Shown piece by piece: positions 19,251 through 29,271 of a stretch of 64,000 nucleotides of DNA. A program made the position numbers and the translations under genes. The stretch lies in contig NZ_SOFS01000005.1 of NCBI RefSeq assembly GCF_004402235.1, forward strand, positions 124,001 to 188,000, in the 5' to 3' direction. The DNA is from Cryobacterium glucosi. Its GTDB lineage: Bacteria > Actinomycetota > Actinomycetes > Actinomycetales > Microbacteriaceae. Under the pieces are notes generated by a model. The model saw nothing but the letters and a program-made list of their open reading frames with translations. It had not been told where the DNA came from and did not search any database. How positions within the stretch are numbered: the first letter of the stretch is position 1; every line of letters begins with the position of its first letter.

Positions 19251-21636
19251 ACGGATCCTGCCAGAGCAGACGATGACGGCCAGGCCGTCGCCGTCACCGG
19301 AAACGCCTGGTGGCCGGAGAACAGGGAAGCGCTCCTCCGGCTCCCGCTGGCCCGTGACCGGTGCGCTCGCGCTGCTCCTGCTCGTCGGGATGACCGCGCT
19401 GGGTCCTCTCCTGCAGGGCACCGGCTGGTGGTGGCTGATGGCGGTCGAAGCGGGAGCCGTCTTCGTCGTCTCCGCGGGCATCCGCTCGCTCGGCCCCAGG
19501 CCCTGGGTCGTCCCACTCGCCGGTGCCGGCGTGATCGTCGGGAGCGTCACCCTGCTCTTCGGCGGCGGAACAGGGCTGCTCTGGCTCGTGCCGACCGGCG
19601 ATACGATCGACCGGTTCCGTACCCTCGTCGAATCGGGGATCGCCTCGGTGCAGTCCCAGGGCACCCCGGCCGATCCCGAGACCGGCATCCTGTTCCTGCT
19701 CTGCATCGGGGCCGGTGTGATCGCCGTGCTGATGGACGCCCTCGCGATCACCCTGCGGGCGCCGGCGCTCGCTGGGCTGCCCGTACTGGTGCCTGTCGGC
19801 GTCCCCGGCCTCATCCTCGACAACGGTGCGGAGAAACTGACCCTCGTGCTCACGGCCGCGGCATTCCTGCTGCTGCTGCGGATCGACGTCCTCGGCCGGC
19901 GCGGCGGGGTCACAGCGGGAACGGGCGAGGGCATCGGGATCGCCGGCTCTCGTGGGCCTGCCGGGCGGAGCTGGTCCGTCACCGGGGCCTTCCTGATCGG
20001 CGGGCTCGGCATCATCACGGCGCTCGTGCTCAGCATCGCGGTTCCCAACCTGCCCGGCGACGGGCGCGTCGGCGGCCGGGCCACCGGACCGCTGCTCTTC
20101 GGCGACGGCGTGAGCGCCATGGTCAACCTCGGGCAGGATCTCCGGAGTTCGCAGGCCGGCGCCGCGCTGCACTACCGGACGAGTGCCGCTCAGCCGCCCT
20201 ACCTCAAGCTGCTCACCCTGGACCGGTTCGTCGGGCCGAGCTGGACCGCCCGCCTCGAGCCGACCAACACCGGGAACACCGTCGACGCAATCGACCGGCC
20301 GCCCGGGCTCTCCGCCCAGGTCGCCACGACGGAGGAGTCCACCCAGGTCGTCATCGACGGGGTCGCCTCGGCCTGGCTGCCCACCCCTGGCGCGGCCACG
20401 AAGGTATCCGGGCTCGTCGGCGACTGGTACTGGAACGGGCCCACCGGGACGATTGCGAGCACGAACAGCAGCACCCGGGGCCAGGAATACACCGTCACCT
20501 CGCTCGCCCTCGAGCCCACTCCCGAGCAGCTTCGCGCGGCGACGGGCCGGTACCCGGTCAGCGTCGAGTCGAGCCTTCGCCTGCCCCGGAGCAGCCCCCT
20601 GATCATCGAACAGACCGCGCGCGCGGTGACATCGGGAACGACGACCCCGTATGACGCTGCCGTCGCCCTGCAGGAGTACCTGCGGGGGAGCGAATTCACC
20701 TACGACACCACCGCACCGGTCGAGGACGGCTATGACGGCGGCGGGGTCGACGTTGTCGGTACCTTCCTCGAGGTCAAGCGCGGTTACTGCGTGCATTTCG
20801 CCTCCGCGATGGCGGTGATGGCCCGGTCGCTCGGCATCCCGGCGCGCATCGCGATCGGCTATCTGCCCGGTTCCCGCTCCTCGGACTTCATCGAGGGCAG
20901 GGACCGTTTCAACGTCGACGCCCATGACCTGCACTCGTGGCCGGAGCTGTACTTCACCGGCATCGGCTGGTTGCCGTTCGAACCCACCCCCGGGCGCGGG
21001 ACCGTTCCGAGCTACACCCAGCCGGCCGGTCAGTCCACCCCACTCGGCGGCACGGTGGCCGGTGCGCCGTCGTCCGCGCCGCGCCCGTTCGACGACCCCG
21101 GCCAGGCCCTGTCGACGGGAAGCGGAGCCGCGAAGACGCCCGGGAACGATGCAGGCACGCCCGGACGCGTTGCGCTCATCCTCGGAGCGCTCGTCGTCGT
21201 ACTCGCCGCTCCGGGTGGCATCCGCCTGCTTCGGAGCAGACGACGGCGCAGGGACCTCGCCAGGGGCACGGCAGGGGGCGCCGATGCCTGGCGGGAGCTC
21301 GTCGACACGGCCGTCGACTTCGGGGTCAGCGTGCGCGCCACGGAGACGCCCCGGGAATTCGCGGCGCGGATCGGCGCCCTGCCCGGCCTCACGGGCACCG
21401 GTGGGGCGGCAGCCGGTGCAGCACTTGCCCGGTTGCTGGCCGCGGCCGAGCGACACCGGTACGGCCGCCCGGTCGCCGGGGCGCCGCAACCGGCGCTCCT
21501 CGGCGACCTCGACACGGTCTCGACGAGGATCAGCATGGGTGCGAGCACGGCTGTGCGCTGGCGTGCGCGCCTCCTTCCCGCGTCCCTGTGGCTCTTCCTC
21601 GGCGAACGGGGGCGCGCACCCGTCACGGACGCGTAG
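19237..21636 (+). CDS. transglutaminase-like membrane protein (TgpA type)
   Basis: The 799-residue protein has a cluster of hydrophobic segments in the first 270 residues, an extracellular transglutaminase-like domain, another membrane segment near 640-660 and a cytoplasmic C-terminal domain of the DUF4129 type. The catalytic Cys is in KRGYCVHFASAMAVMARS (about residue 518) and the His in AHDLHSWPELYF (about 566). GGGAGAGGGG precedes the ATG. It forms a cassette with the MoxR and DUF58 genes. The reaction, protein crosslinking or proteolysis of wall peptides, is unknown. Confidence 0.9.
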   Translation: MSLRERILPEQTMTARPSPSPETPGGRRTGKRSSGSRWPVTGALALLLLVGMTALGPLLQGTGWWWLMAVEAGAVFVVSAGIRSLGPRPWVVPLAGAGVIVGSVTLLFGGGTGLLWLVPTGDTIDRFRTLVESGIASVQSQGTPADPETGILFLLCIGAGVIAVLMDALAITLRAPALAGLPVLVPVGVPGLILDNGAEKLTLVLTAAAFLLLLRIDVLGRRGGVTAGTGEGIGIAGSRGPAGRSWSVTGAFLIGGLGIITALVLSIAVPNLPGDGRVGGRATGPLLFGDGVSAMVNLGQDLRSSQAGAALHYRTSAAQPPYLKLLTLDRFVGPSWTARLEPTNTGNTVDAIDRPPGLSAQVATTEESTQVVIDGVASAWLPTPGAATKVSGLVGDWYWNGPTGTIASTNSSTRGQEYTVTSLALEPTPEQLRAATGRYPVSVESSLRLPRSSPLIIEQTARAVTSGTTTPYDAAVALQEYLRGSEFTYDTTAPVEDGYDGGGVDVVGTFLEVKRGYCVHFASAMAVMARSLGIPARIAIGYLPGSRSSDFIEGRDRFNVDAHDLHSWPELYFTGIGWLPFEPTPGRGTVPSYTQPAGQSTPLGGTVAGAPSSAPRPFDDPGQALSTGSGAAKTPGNDAGTPGRVALILGALVVVLAAPGGIRLLRSRRRRRDLARGTAGGADAWRELVDTAVDFGVSVRATETPREFAARIGALPGLTGTGGAAAGAALARLLAAAERHRYGRPVAGAPQPALLGDLDTVSTRISMGASTAVRWRARLLPASLWLFLGERGRAPVTDA

Positions 21637-21647
21637 AATCTCCCCCC

Positions 21648-22223
21648 GTGACCAAGTTTCAGAAGACCCCGTACAAGGTCGACGTGCGTGACCTCATCAA
21701 CCGCCCCGGCACCATGCGTGAGCGCCACATCGACCTCATCGTTCCCGACGACCTCGGCGAGGGACTCGTTGCCGTCAAGGCCGGGTCGACGCTCGACGTC
21801 AACATCCGCCTCGAAACCCTGCACGAGAGCCTTCTGGTGTCCGCGCAGATCTCCGGAATCGCGTCCGGCGAGTGCGGAAGATGCCTGATTGACATCGACT
21901 TGCCTGTCCGAGTCGAGTTTCACGAGGTTTTCGCGTACTCTCTTGATGAAGCTTATGAGTGTGCGGTTGTCGAGGACCATGTGGATCTTGAACCGCTCAT
22001 CAGGGATGCAGTGGTTCTGTCACTGCCTTTCCAGCCGGTCTGCCGGCAGGATTGCCCGGGTCTCGACCCCGAGACCGGGCAGCGGCTTGCCGTTTCCCCT
22101 GAATTCGAACCAGAACAGATGCGCGATCCCCGGTGGGCAGCGCTTGTGAATTTCCAGGCTTCCGAAAGCATCGGCACGGATGAAGACATCCGCGCTGAAA
22201 CGGATAGAAGAGAAGAGAAGTAG
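21648..22223 (+). CDS. YceD family (DUF177) protein
   Basis: The 191-residue acidic protein is the conserved partner encoded before rpmF and is thought to act in 23S rRNA homeostasis. Family marks are SGECGRCL in the middle and PVCRQDCPG after an acidic stretch. Related proteins usually have a second Cys pair in GLCPxCG; here the sequence reads GLDPETG, so that pair is lost. GTG start, eight bases after a TAGAAT -10 box. It is followed by rpmF with two bases between. Confidence 0.88.
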   Translation: MTKFQKTPYKVDVRDLINRPGTMRERHIDLIVPDDLGEGLVAVKAGSTLDVNIRLETLHESLLVSAQISGIASGECGRCLIDIDLPVRVEFHEVFAYSLDEAYECAVVEDHVDLEPLIRDAVVLSLPFQPVCRQDCPGLDPETGQRLAVSPEFEPEQMRDPRWAALVNFQASESIGTDEDIRAETDRREEK

Positions 22224-22225
22224 TC

Positions 22226-22429
22226 ATGGCAGTCCCGAAGCGCAAGCAATCACGCTCCAACACCCGCTCACGTCGTTCCTGCTGGAAGGCCGAAGCCCCC
22301 ACCCTGGTCAAGACCATGGAGAACGGCAAAGTCGTCTACAGCCTCCCGCACCGCGCCAAGGTCGTCACCGACACCGCCGGAACCGCGATGTTCATGGAAT
22401 ACAAGGGCCGCAAGGTCGCCGACATTTAA
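22226..22429 (+). CDS. rpmF: 50S ribosomal protein L32, zinc-free form
   Basis: The 67-residue protein begins [18 protein letters not shown], the universal L32 N-terminus. It lacks the two CxxC pairs of the zinc-binding form; the only Cys is in [10 protein letters not shown], and the region reads [10 protein letters not shown] instead. It is therefore the C-minus paralogue type. It is coupled to the DUF177 gene, the usual arrangement. Confidence 0.96.
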   Translation: MAVPKRKQSRSNTRSRRSCWKAEAPTLVKTMENGKVVYSLPHRAKVVTDTAGTAMFMEYKGRKVADI

Positions 22430-22534
22430 TTCGGCGATGTACACGCCCCAGGTACCGCTCCTCCGACGGATACCGCGTCTTCTGACCCGGAACATCCGCT
22501 CGTCGCGTCGCGGTACCGTCGGGGCGGTCGCCGT

Positions 22535-23254
22535 ATGACCGGGCACGCCGCAGCCGGTCACCCGATGACCGGCGCGGAAGCCGACCCCTCGGCCCTCGTG
22601 TCCGCGCTCGGCGTGCAGATCGACGAGAGCCTGCTTCGGCTGGCGCTCACCCATCGGTCCTTCGCGTACGAGAACGGCGGAGTGCCCACGAACGAGCGCC
22701 TGGAATTCCTCGGCGACTCGATCCTGGGCCAGGCCGTCACGGTCATGCTCTACCGCACGTATCCGCTGCTCGACGAGGGCGACCTGGCCAAGCGCCGGGC
22801 CAGCCTGGTCTCGAGTGTCGCCCTCGCTGAAATCGCCAGGGGCCTCGGCCTCGGCGCCTACGTTCGGCTCGGGCGGGGCGAGATCCTCACGGGTGGTCGT
22901 GACAAGTCATCGATCCTCGCCGACACCGTCGAGGCGCTCATCGGTGCCGTCTACCTCGACACGGGTCCGGACGCCGCCACGGCTTTCGTGCTGCGGCTGA
23001 TCGCGCCCATGCTCAACGACCCTGGTCACTTCGGAGTCTCGATGGATCCGAAGACGAGCCTGCAGGAAGCGGCGGCCCGGCTCGACGCCGGCGTACCCGT
23101 CTATGCGATCGCCGAGAGCGGCCCCGACCACTCCAAGGTGTTCATCGCGACCGTGACCGTCGGCATCGTCGTCGCAACGGGAGAAGGCACCAGCAAGAAG
23201 CACGCCGAGATGGCCGCCGCCCTCGAGGCGTGGAACCGGCTCGTCCCGCGCTGA
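22535..23254 (+). CDS. rnc: ribonuclease III
   Basis: RNase III cuts double-stranded RNA in rRNA maturation. The 239-residue protein has the signature NERLEFLGDSILG with the catalytic Glu/Asp, then DTVEALIGAVYLD, and a C-terminal double-stranded RNA-binding domain (about residues 165-235, ending GTSKKHAEMAAALEAW). ATG 22535 gives a ten-residue longer N-terminus than ATG 22565. The 105 bases after rpmF hold TACCGT at 22515-22520, a possible -10. Confidence 0.95.
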   Translation: MTGHAAAGHPMTGAEADPSALVSALGVQIDESLLRLALTHRSFAYENGGVPTNERLEFLGDSILGQAVTVMLYRTYPLLDEGDLAKRRASLVSSVALAEIARGLGLGAYVRLGRGEILTGGRDKSSILADTVEALIGAVYLDTGPDAATAFVLRLIAPMLNDPGHFGVSMDPKTSLQEAAARLDAGVPVYAIAESGPDHSKVFIATVTVGIVVATGEGTSKKHAEMAAALEAWNRLVPR

Positions 23255-23323
23255 CCTGGCCGATGTCCGCTCGACTCATTCCCGCGCATCCGACGGCACC
23301 GCCACCATCGTCTGGACGCTTCC

Positions 23324-24229
23324 TTGCCAGAACTTCCTGAGGTCGAGGTGGTGCGCGCGGGCGTCGAACCCGCCGTGACCGGTGCTCGCGTCACCGCCGT
23401 TGAGGTTTTCGAGCCACGCTCCCTCCGCAGGCACGACCCCCTGACCGGCCCGTTCGCCCCGCAGCTCGAGGGGCATCGCCTGCTCGGCGCCGTCCGCCGC
23501 GGCAAATTCCTCTGGCTGCCGATCGACACCGGACGCGCCCTCGTGATCCACCTCGGCATGAGCGGCCAGGTCCTGCTCCGGGAACCGGGCTCGGAGGCAG
23601 ACCGTCAGTTGCGCATCCGCCTGCACCTCGAACACCCCGACCACGGGGAACTGTGGCTCAACTTCGCCGACCAGCGGATCTTCGGCAGCATGGCGATAGA
23701 CCGGATGCAGCCCACCGGCGACGGACTGCCAGGAGGGTATGCCGGGGCGGGCACGGGTGCGTGGAGCGGGCTGATCCCCGACCAGGTCGCCCACATCGCC
23801 CGTGACCTCATCGACCCCGACTTCGGAACGGATGCCGCCCTCGCCGCCCTGGCCCGGCGCGGCTCAGGGATCAAGCGGGTGCTGCTCGACCAGACCTGGG
23901 TCAGCGGCATCGGGAACATCTACGCCGACGAAGCCCTGTTCGCGGCCGGACTGCACTACGAGCAGCCGGCGTCGTCCCTGTCACGCACCGAAGGCATCCG
24001 GTTGCTCGACGCCGTGCGCACGGTGCTGATGCGCGCCCTCGCCGAGGGCGGCACGAGCTTCGATGCGCAGTATGTGAACGTCAACGGCCAGTCCGGTTAC
24101 TTCTCGCACAGCCTCGCCGTCTACGGCAGGCAGGGCACCGCGTGCCCGCGGTGCGGAACCCTCCTCGTGCGCGAGCAGTTCATGAACAGGTCCTCGCACC
24201 TCTGCCCGGTCTGCCAGCGCCTCCACTGA
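23324..24229 (+). CDS. mutM: formamidopyrimidine-DNA glycosylase
   Basis: MutM (Fpg) removes 8-oxoguanine and cuts the abasic site. The start must be TTG because the catalytic nucleophile is Pro2 and Glu3 follows: PELPEVEVV. The 301-residue protein also shows the helix-two-turn-helix region with GNIYADEALF and the C-terminal zinc finger CPRCGTLLV...CPVC with four cysteines. No ribosome binding site is visible. It follows rnc as in many actinobacteria and ends 16 bases from the convergent GNAT gene. Confidence 0.97.
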   Translation: MPELPEVEVVRAGVEPAVTGARVTAVEVFEPRSLRRHDPLTGPFAPQLEGHRLLGAVRRGKFLWLPIDTGRALVIHLGMSGQVLLREPGSEADRQLRIRLHLEHPDHGELWLNFADQRIFGSMAIDRMQPTGDGLPGGYAGAGTGAWSGLIPDQVAHIARDLIDPDFGTDAALAALARRGSGIKRVLLDQTWVSGIGNIYADEALFAAGLHYEQPASSLSRTEGIRLLDAVRTVLMRALAEGGTSFDAQYVNVNGQSGYFSHSLAVYGRQGTACPRCGTLLVREQFMNRSSHLCPVCQRLH

Positions 24230-24245
24230 CCGAGTCAACCAGGGT

Positions 24246-25415
24246 TCACGCGTCCGTAAGGGGCGTGCGCCGCCGCCAGGCGCCCTCGTAGCCGATCGGC
24301 AGGAAGCCGAGCTCCTCGTTGATGTCGAGCATGTGCCGGTTCTCCTCCGCGTTGAAGGTGATCACCGACGGATGTCCTGGCTCGTTCCGGAGGATGCTCT
24401 CCAGGTTCCAGGCCTTGAGCAGCAGGCCGAGCCGGTGCCCGCGATGTTCCCGCACCACGAGGGTGTCCTCCTGGTCGACCGGCCTGTCGGTCTCAGCGGG
24501 AACGGAGAGTTCGGTGAACCCGACCAGTGCGCGGGACGGGCGGTGCACGACGGCTGTGGTGTAGACGGTCCGTGGTCCGTCCGCGAGCCGGGCCTGCCTG
24601 TCGAGGAACCGATCGAGGGGCCAGGACTCTGCGGGTTCCTCGAGGCCGGCGGTGGGAGCGTCCGTGCTCATTCTTTCGTAGAGCATCGCCATGTCCGGCT
24701 GCCACCGGATCGGCGTGAAGCCGTCCCAATGAATGATCTCGTATTCCTTTCCCGCGCGCTTCTCTGCCGCGCGCAGCAGCCGGTCCAGCCGCTCGCGGTC
24801 GTAGGGAAGTGCGAGGCGGTTGCCTCGCTCGACCTGCTCGAGACGGTAGCCGCGCCGGAGCAGGAAGCGCACCTCGGGGTTCCGCAACGGCAGTGAGCCG
24901 AAACCGGTCGGGGCGACCAGGCGTTCGCCCGGTGAGTCCGGCGAGGCCGCGTAGACGATCTGATTCACGCACCCGTCGGCCTCGGCGACCGACTCGAGCA
25001 ACGCGAACAGGGCGGTACCGATGCCGCGGTTGCGGTATCCCGGCAGGACATCGGCGCGAAGCCACGCAGTCTCCGAGCCGGGGCCCTGAAACTCACACAC
25101 ACCGCGCGCGACGATGTGGGTCACGTCGGCCGCGGCGGGGTCGTCCGCCGGGGCGTCAGCCGCAGCCTCGTCGCTCCCGCCGGCAGGAGCTGAACCGTCC
25201 GCGGCCCGCACCACGAACAGCCTCCTCGGCTCCCAATCCTGGTCGAGCCACTCCGGGAGTGCCTCCTCCGCCGTCACGGTCAGCTCGTGGGTCCCGTAGG
25301 CATCCGCTTCGACCGTGTTGTGCACCTCGGCGGCGGCGACGAAGTCGTCCCAGCCCTCGGCACCCGGCTCCTCCGGGATCGAGAGCTCCTCGATCCTGGG
25401 CACGAGGTCGTCCAT
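24246..25415 (-). CDS. tandem GNAT-domain acetyltransferase
   Basis: The 389-residue protein looks like two GNAT folds in a row. The N-terminal one has the acetyl-CoA loop PGYRNRGIGTALFALL (about residue 125); the C-terminal one has REHRGHRLGLLLKAWNLE (about residue 335) and ends with NEELGFLPIGYEGAW. Substrate unknown. The first 110 residues include an Ala/Pro/Asp-rich stretch likely to be a linker or insert. TACTCT stands exactly six bases before the ATG on this strand, so it is probably leaderless. It is divergent from smc. Confidence 0.85.
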   Translation of the reverse strand: MDDLVPRIEELSIPEEPGAEGWDDFVAAAEVHNTVEADAYGTHELTVTAEEALPEWLDQDWEPRRLFVVRAADGSAPAGGSDEAAADAPADDPAAADVTHIVARGVCEFQGPGSETAWLRADVLPGYRNRGIGTALFALLESVAEADGCVNQIVYAASPDSPGERLVAPTGFGSLPLRNPEVRFLLRRGYRLEQVERGNRLALPYDRERLDRLLRAAEKRAGKEYEIIHWDGFTPIRWQPDMAMLYERMSTDAPTAGLEEPAESWPLDRFLDRQARLADGPRTVYTTAVVHRPSRALVGFTELSVPAETDRPVDQEDTLVVREHRGHRLGLLLKAWNLESILRNEPGHPSVITFNAEENRHMLDINEELGFLPIGYEGAWRRRTPLTDA

Positions 25416-25421
25416 GCAGGC

Positions 25422-25427
25422 AGAGTA
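25422..25427 (-). promoter_or_regulatory. -10 box of the GNAT gene
   Basis: TACTCT on the minus strand, six bases before the ATG. Confidence 0.45.
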
Positions 25428-25541
25428 GCGTCCGGTCGGCACTGCCGAAACCCCCGCGGGCAGCGCCGCGCCTCCCGGGCCCGGGCGGCTGCGTCCGGTA
25501 CCGTGGGAGAGCCGATATCTACTCACGGGAAGGGCGCAACG

Positions 25542-28500
25542 GTGTACTTGAAGAGCCTCACCCTCAAGGGGTTCAAATCGTTCGCGCAGCCCACGACCTT
25601 CGCTTTCGAGCCCGGCGTCACCTGCGTCGTCGGCCCGAACGGCTCCGGCAAGTCCAACGTCGTCGACGCTCTCGCCTGGGTGATGGGGGAGCAGGGCGTC
25701 AAGACGCTCCGCGGCGGCAAGATGGAAGACGTCATCTTCGCGGGCACCTCGACGAAGGGCCCACTCGGCCGCGCCGAGGTGACGCTCACGATCGACAACA
25801 CGGATGGCGCGTTGCCGATCGACTACACCGAGGTCACCATCTCGCGCACCCTGTTCCGCAACGGCGGAAGCGAGTACGCGATCAACGGCCAGGGCTGCCG
25901 GCTGCTCGACGTGCAGGAGCTCCTGAGCGACTCCGGCCTCGGGCGGGAGATGCACGTGATCGTCGGCCAGGGCCAGCTTGACGCGGTCCTGCGCGCAAGC
26001 CCAGAGGACCGGCGCGGTTTCATCGAGGAGGCCGCCGGAATCCTCAAGCACCGCCGCCGCAAGGAGAAGACCCTGCGCAAGCTCGACGCGATGCAGGCCA
26101 ACCTGACCCGGCTGAGCGACCTCGCCGGGGAGATCCGCCGCCAGCTCAAGCCGCTCGGGCGCCAGGCCGAGATCGCCCGCGAGGCCCAGACCATCGCCGC
26201 CGTCGTGCGTGATGCCCGCGCCCGCCTGCTCGCCGACGACGTCGTCGGCCTGCGCAGGACCCTCGACGCCCACGGCCGCAGCGAGAGCGAACGGCACTCC
26301 GAACGCATCGTGCTCCAGGAACAGCTCGACCAGAAGCAGTTGCGCCTGCACCGCCTCGAGGAGGCCCAGATCGGCGACGCCGTCGACGCCGCCCGGCGCA
26401 CGAGCTTCGGCCTCGAATCCGTGCAGGAACGCCTCCGCGGGCTGTACACGCTCGCGAACCAGCGCCTCGCCCTTCTCGGTTCCCAGTCCGAATCGGTCGA
26501 CGCCGGCCCGAGTGTGACCCCGGCGATGCTCACGGACGCCGCGGCGGAGATCGTGCGGCTCACCGAACGCATCGCCGTCGCCGAGTCCGCCTGGGCCGCC
26601 GCGCGGGCGGCCACGTCGACCGCGCGCCGCGATCTCGACGCCGTCGACGAGGACATCGCCGCACAGACCGCGCTCATCTCCCGCCACGACCTCGAAGCGT
26701 CCAAGCTGCGCGGCCAGGCCGAAACCGCCGCCTCCCGCCTCGCCTCTGTCCGCAGCGACGTGCTCCGCCAACAGAACACCCGGAATGCCGCGGCCGGACG
26801 CGTGCAGGAAGCAGAGGCCCTCCTCGCCACCCTGGAAGCGGAGACCGAGCAGGCGAACGCGGAGAACGCAGGGACCGGCGCGGTGAACGGCGATCCGGGC
26901 GACACCGGCGCGGCCGACGGGAACACCCGGCTGTCCGAAGACTACGAGGCGGCCCAGGCCGTCGTGTCCGCCGCGGAGGGCGAAGTCGAACGCCTCCGCG
27001 AAGAACTCCACCTCCTCGAACGCGAACGTGACGCCCTCGCCGCGCGCGCGAGCGCCCTGTCCCTGGCCCTCGACCAGAAGGACGGATCCTCAGCCCTCCT
27101 CGGCGCCCGGCTGGACGGCATCCGCGGGCTCGTCGCAGAACACGTGCGGGTGCATCCCGGTTACGAGGCGGCGATCGCCGCCGCGCTCGGCTCCCTCGCC
27201 GATGCCGTGCTCGCGGATGACAGCGCAGCCGGCTTCGCAGCACTCGACCGGGTCAGGGCAGACGACCTCGGCCGGGTCGAGCTCATCCTCGCCACGCCAG
27301 CGACTCCCGACGCTGACGACGCCCCAGCTGATGCTGCCGGCGGAACCCCCGATTGGCGCGCGTCGGGCGCGCACGCACGCCCGAGCATCGCCGAACGGGC
27401 AGGCCTGGTCTGGGCCGCCTCTGTCCTCGATGCCCCTGCCGGTGTCCTCGGACTCCTCGAGAACACCGTCATCGCCGAAGACCTCGACTCCGCCCTGGCC
27501 GCGGCAGACCTGCTCACGTCCGGCCATTCCACCCCGGGGACGGCTGCCACCGGCCCCCGCGCGGCGAGCATTCCGCTGACGATCATCACCCGGGCCGGCG
27601 ACGTGCTGAGCGAGTTCGTGCTCCGCGGCGGATCCGGGGCCCGGCGCAGCAAGCTCGAACTCGTCGCGGACCGCGAGACCGCGGCAGACCGTCTTGGCGA
27701 AGTCCGATCCCGCATCGAGCAGGTCAGCGGCGACCTCGCTGAGCAGCGCAGCCTGCTCCGCCTCGGCAAGGACCAGTCCGTCGCGGCGCTCGCCGCGCTT
27801 CGCGCCTTCGACGCCCGCCTCTCGGCCCAGGCAGAGAAGACGAACCGGGCAACGGTGCGGCTCGAGGCCGCAACGGCGGAGCTCGAGCGCATCTCCGCCG
27901 GCGTCCTTGTCGCCGAACAGGCCGTCGCCGGTGCGGAAGCAGAGGCCGAGCGCACCAAGGCCGGTCTCGTCACCCTGCTGTCCCGCCCCCGCCCGATCCT
28001 CGACGTTTCGGTTCGTGACGCGCTCCACGCCGAACTCGAAGCTGCGCGCGAACACGAGGTCGAGGCGCGGCTCCGCGTCGAGACCGCGCGCGAGCGCGTG
28101 CGCTCGGGTGAGGCCCGCGCCGCAGGCCTCGCGAGGCAGTTCGAGCGCGACCAGGCCGCAGCCGAGGCCGCCGCCCGGCGTGCGGTCATCCGCCGTCGCC
28201 AGGTGGATGCCGCGACCCGCGTCGCCGAAGCGCTCCCCGCCGTGCTCGCCGCGGTCGACGTCTCCGTCAGCGAGGCACGCCTCCGCCTCGCCACCGCCGA
28301 GGCCGAGCGCCTGAGCCAGAATGAGGAACTCGCGGCCCTGCGCCGCGAGGACGGTGCCCTCCGCAGCCGACTGCAGGCCGTGACCGAGAGCGTGCACGGC
28401 CTCGAACTGCAGATCTACGAGAAGAAGCTGCACCTCTCCGGCCTCCTCGAACGCGCCGGCAGCGAACTGGGCCTCGTCGAAGATATCCTCGTCGCGGAAT

Positions 28501-29228
28501 ACGGTCCGGACCAGCCGGTGCCGCCCGACGACGACCCGGATGGCGAGCCGGTGGCCTACGACCGCGAGCAGCAGCAGCGCCGCCACGCCTCCGCCGAGCG
28601 CCGGTTCGCCCAACTCGGCAGGATCAACCCGCTCGCCCTCGAGGAATTCGCCGCGCTCGAGCAGCGGCACAAATTCCTCACCGAGCAGCTCACCGACCTG
28701 ACCAACACCCGGGCCGACCTGCTGACGATCATCGACGACCTCGACGTCACGATGGGCGCCATCTTCGGAAGCGCCTTCGAGGACACCCGCCTGGCCTTCG
28801 CCGAGGTCTTCCCCGTCCTGTTCCCCGGCGGGTCTGGCAGCATCCGCCTGACCGATCCCGACGACCTGCTCACGACCGGCATCGAGATCAGCGTCAAGCC
28901 GGCAGGAAAGAAGATCGAGCGGCTCTCACTGCTGTCCGGCGGGGAGCGTTCCCTCGCCGCAGTCGCGCTGCTGATCGCGATCTTCAAGGCCCGCCCGAGC
29001 CCGTTCTACATCATGGACGAGGTCGAGGCTGCCCTCGACGACGCCAACCTCGGCCGGCTGCTCACGATCTTCCAGAGCCTCCGCGAGGCCAGCCAGCTCA
29101 TCATCATCACGCATCAGAAACGCACGATGGAAATCGCCGACGCCCTCTACGGTGTCTCGATGCGCCAGGACGGGGTATCGGCGGTCGTCGGCCAGCGGAT
29201 CGTGCGCGAGGAGGAACGGGCGTCCTGA
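25542..29228 (+). CDS. smc: chromosome segregation protein SMC
   Basis: SMC is the ATPase of condensin and organises the chromosome with ScpA and ScpB. The 1228-residue protein has Walker A GPNGSGKSNVVDALAW at residue about 32, a first coiled coil, a hinge near 500-650, a second coiled coil, then the signature LLSGGERSLAAVALL and Walker B FYIMDEVEAALDDANL. The hinge contains short Ala/Pro/Asp-rich inserts. GTG start is preceded by AAGG; TACCGT at 25498-25503 or the TATCTA ahead of the start are possible -10 boxes. Length is in the family range. Confidence 0.97.
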   Translation: MYLKSLTLKGFKSFAQPTTFAFEPGVTCVVGPNGSGKSNVVDALAWVMGEQGVKTLRGGKMEDVIFAGTSTKGPLGRAEVTLTIDNTDGALPIDYTEVTISRTLFRNGGSEYAINGQGCRLLDVQELLSDSGLGREMHVIVGQGQLDAVLRASPEDRRGFIEEAAGILKHRRRKEKTLRKLDAMQANLTRLSDLAGEIRRQLKPLGRQAEIAREAQTIAAVVRDARARLLADDVVGLRRTLDAHGRSESERHSERIVLQEQLDQKQLRLHRLEEAQIGDAVDAARRTSFGLESVQERLRGLYTLANQRLALLGSQSESVDAGPSVTPAMLTDAAAEIVRLTERIAVAESAWAAARAATSTARRDLDAVDEDIAAQTALISRHDLEASKLRGQAETAASRLASVRSDVLRQQNTRNAAAGRVQEAEALLATLEAETEQANAENAGTGAVNGDPGDTGAADGNTRLSEDYEAAQAVVSAAEGEVERLREELHLLERERDALAARASALSLALDQKDGSSALLGARLDGIRGLVAEHVRVHPGYEAAIAAALGSLADAVLADDSAAGFAALDRVRADDLGRVELILATPATPDADDAPADAAGGTPDWRASGAHARPSIAERAGLVWAASVLDAPAGVLGLLENTVIAEDLDSALAAADLLTSGHSTPGTAATGPRAASIPLTIITRAGDVLSEFVLRGGSGARRSKLELVADRETAADRLGEVRSRIEQVSGDLAEQRSLLRLGKDQSVAALAALRAFDARLSAQAEKTNRATVRLEAATAELERISAGVLVAEQAVAGAEAEAERTKAGLVTLLSRPRPILDVSVRDALHAELEAAREHEVEARLRVETARERVRSGEARAAGLARQFERDQAAAEAAARRAVIRRRQVDAATRVAEALPAVLAAVDVSVSEARLRLATAEAERLSQNEELAALRREDGALRSRLQAVTESVHGLELQIYEKKLHLSGLLERAGSELGLVEDILVAEYGPDQPVPPDDDPDGEPVAYDREQQQRRHASAERRFAQLGRINPLALEEFAALEQRHKFLTEQLTDLTNTRADLLTIIDDLDVTMGAIFGSAFEDTRLAFAEVFPVLFPGGSGSIRLTDPDDLLTTGIEISVKPAGKKIERLSLLSGGERSLAAVALLIAIFKARPSPFYIMDEVEAALDDANLGRLLTIFQSLREASQLIIITHQKRTMEIADALYGVSMRQDGVSAVVGQRIVREEERAS

Positions 29229-29271
29229 ACCGCGGACAGGCCGGGACAGTGGCCCCCGCGTCACGGCCGGG

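Noticed and set aside
24246..27011. Reading the GNAT gene with a start far upstream, giving about 920 residues
   Set aside because: The extra part is antisense to smc and unlike any domain; the ATG at 25415 has a -10 box six bases upstream.
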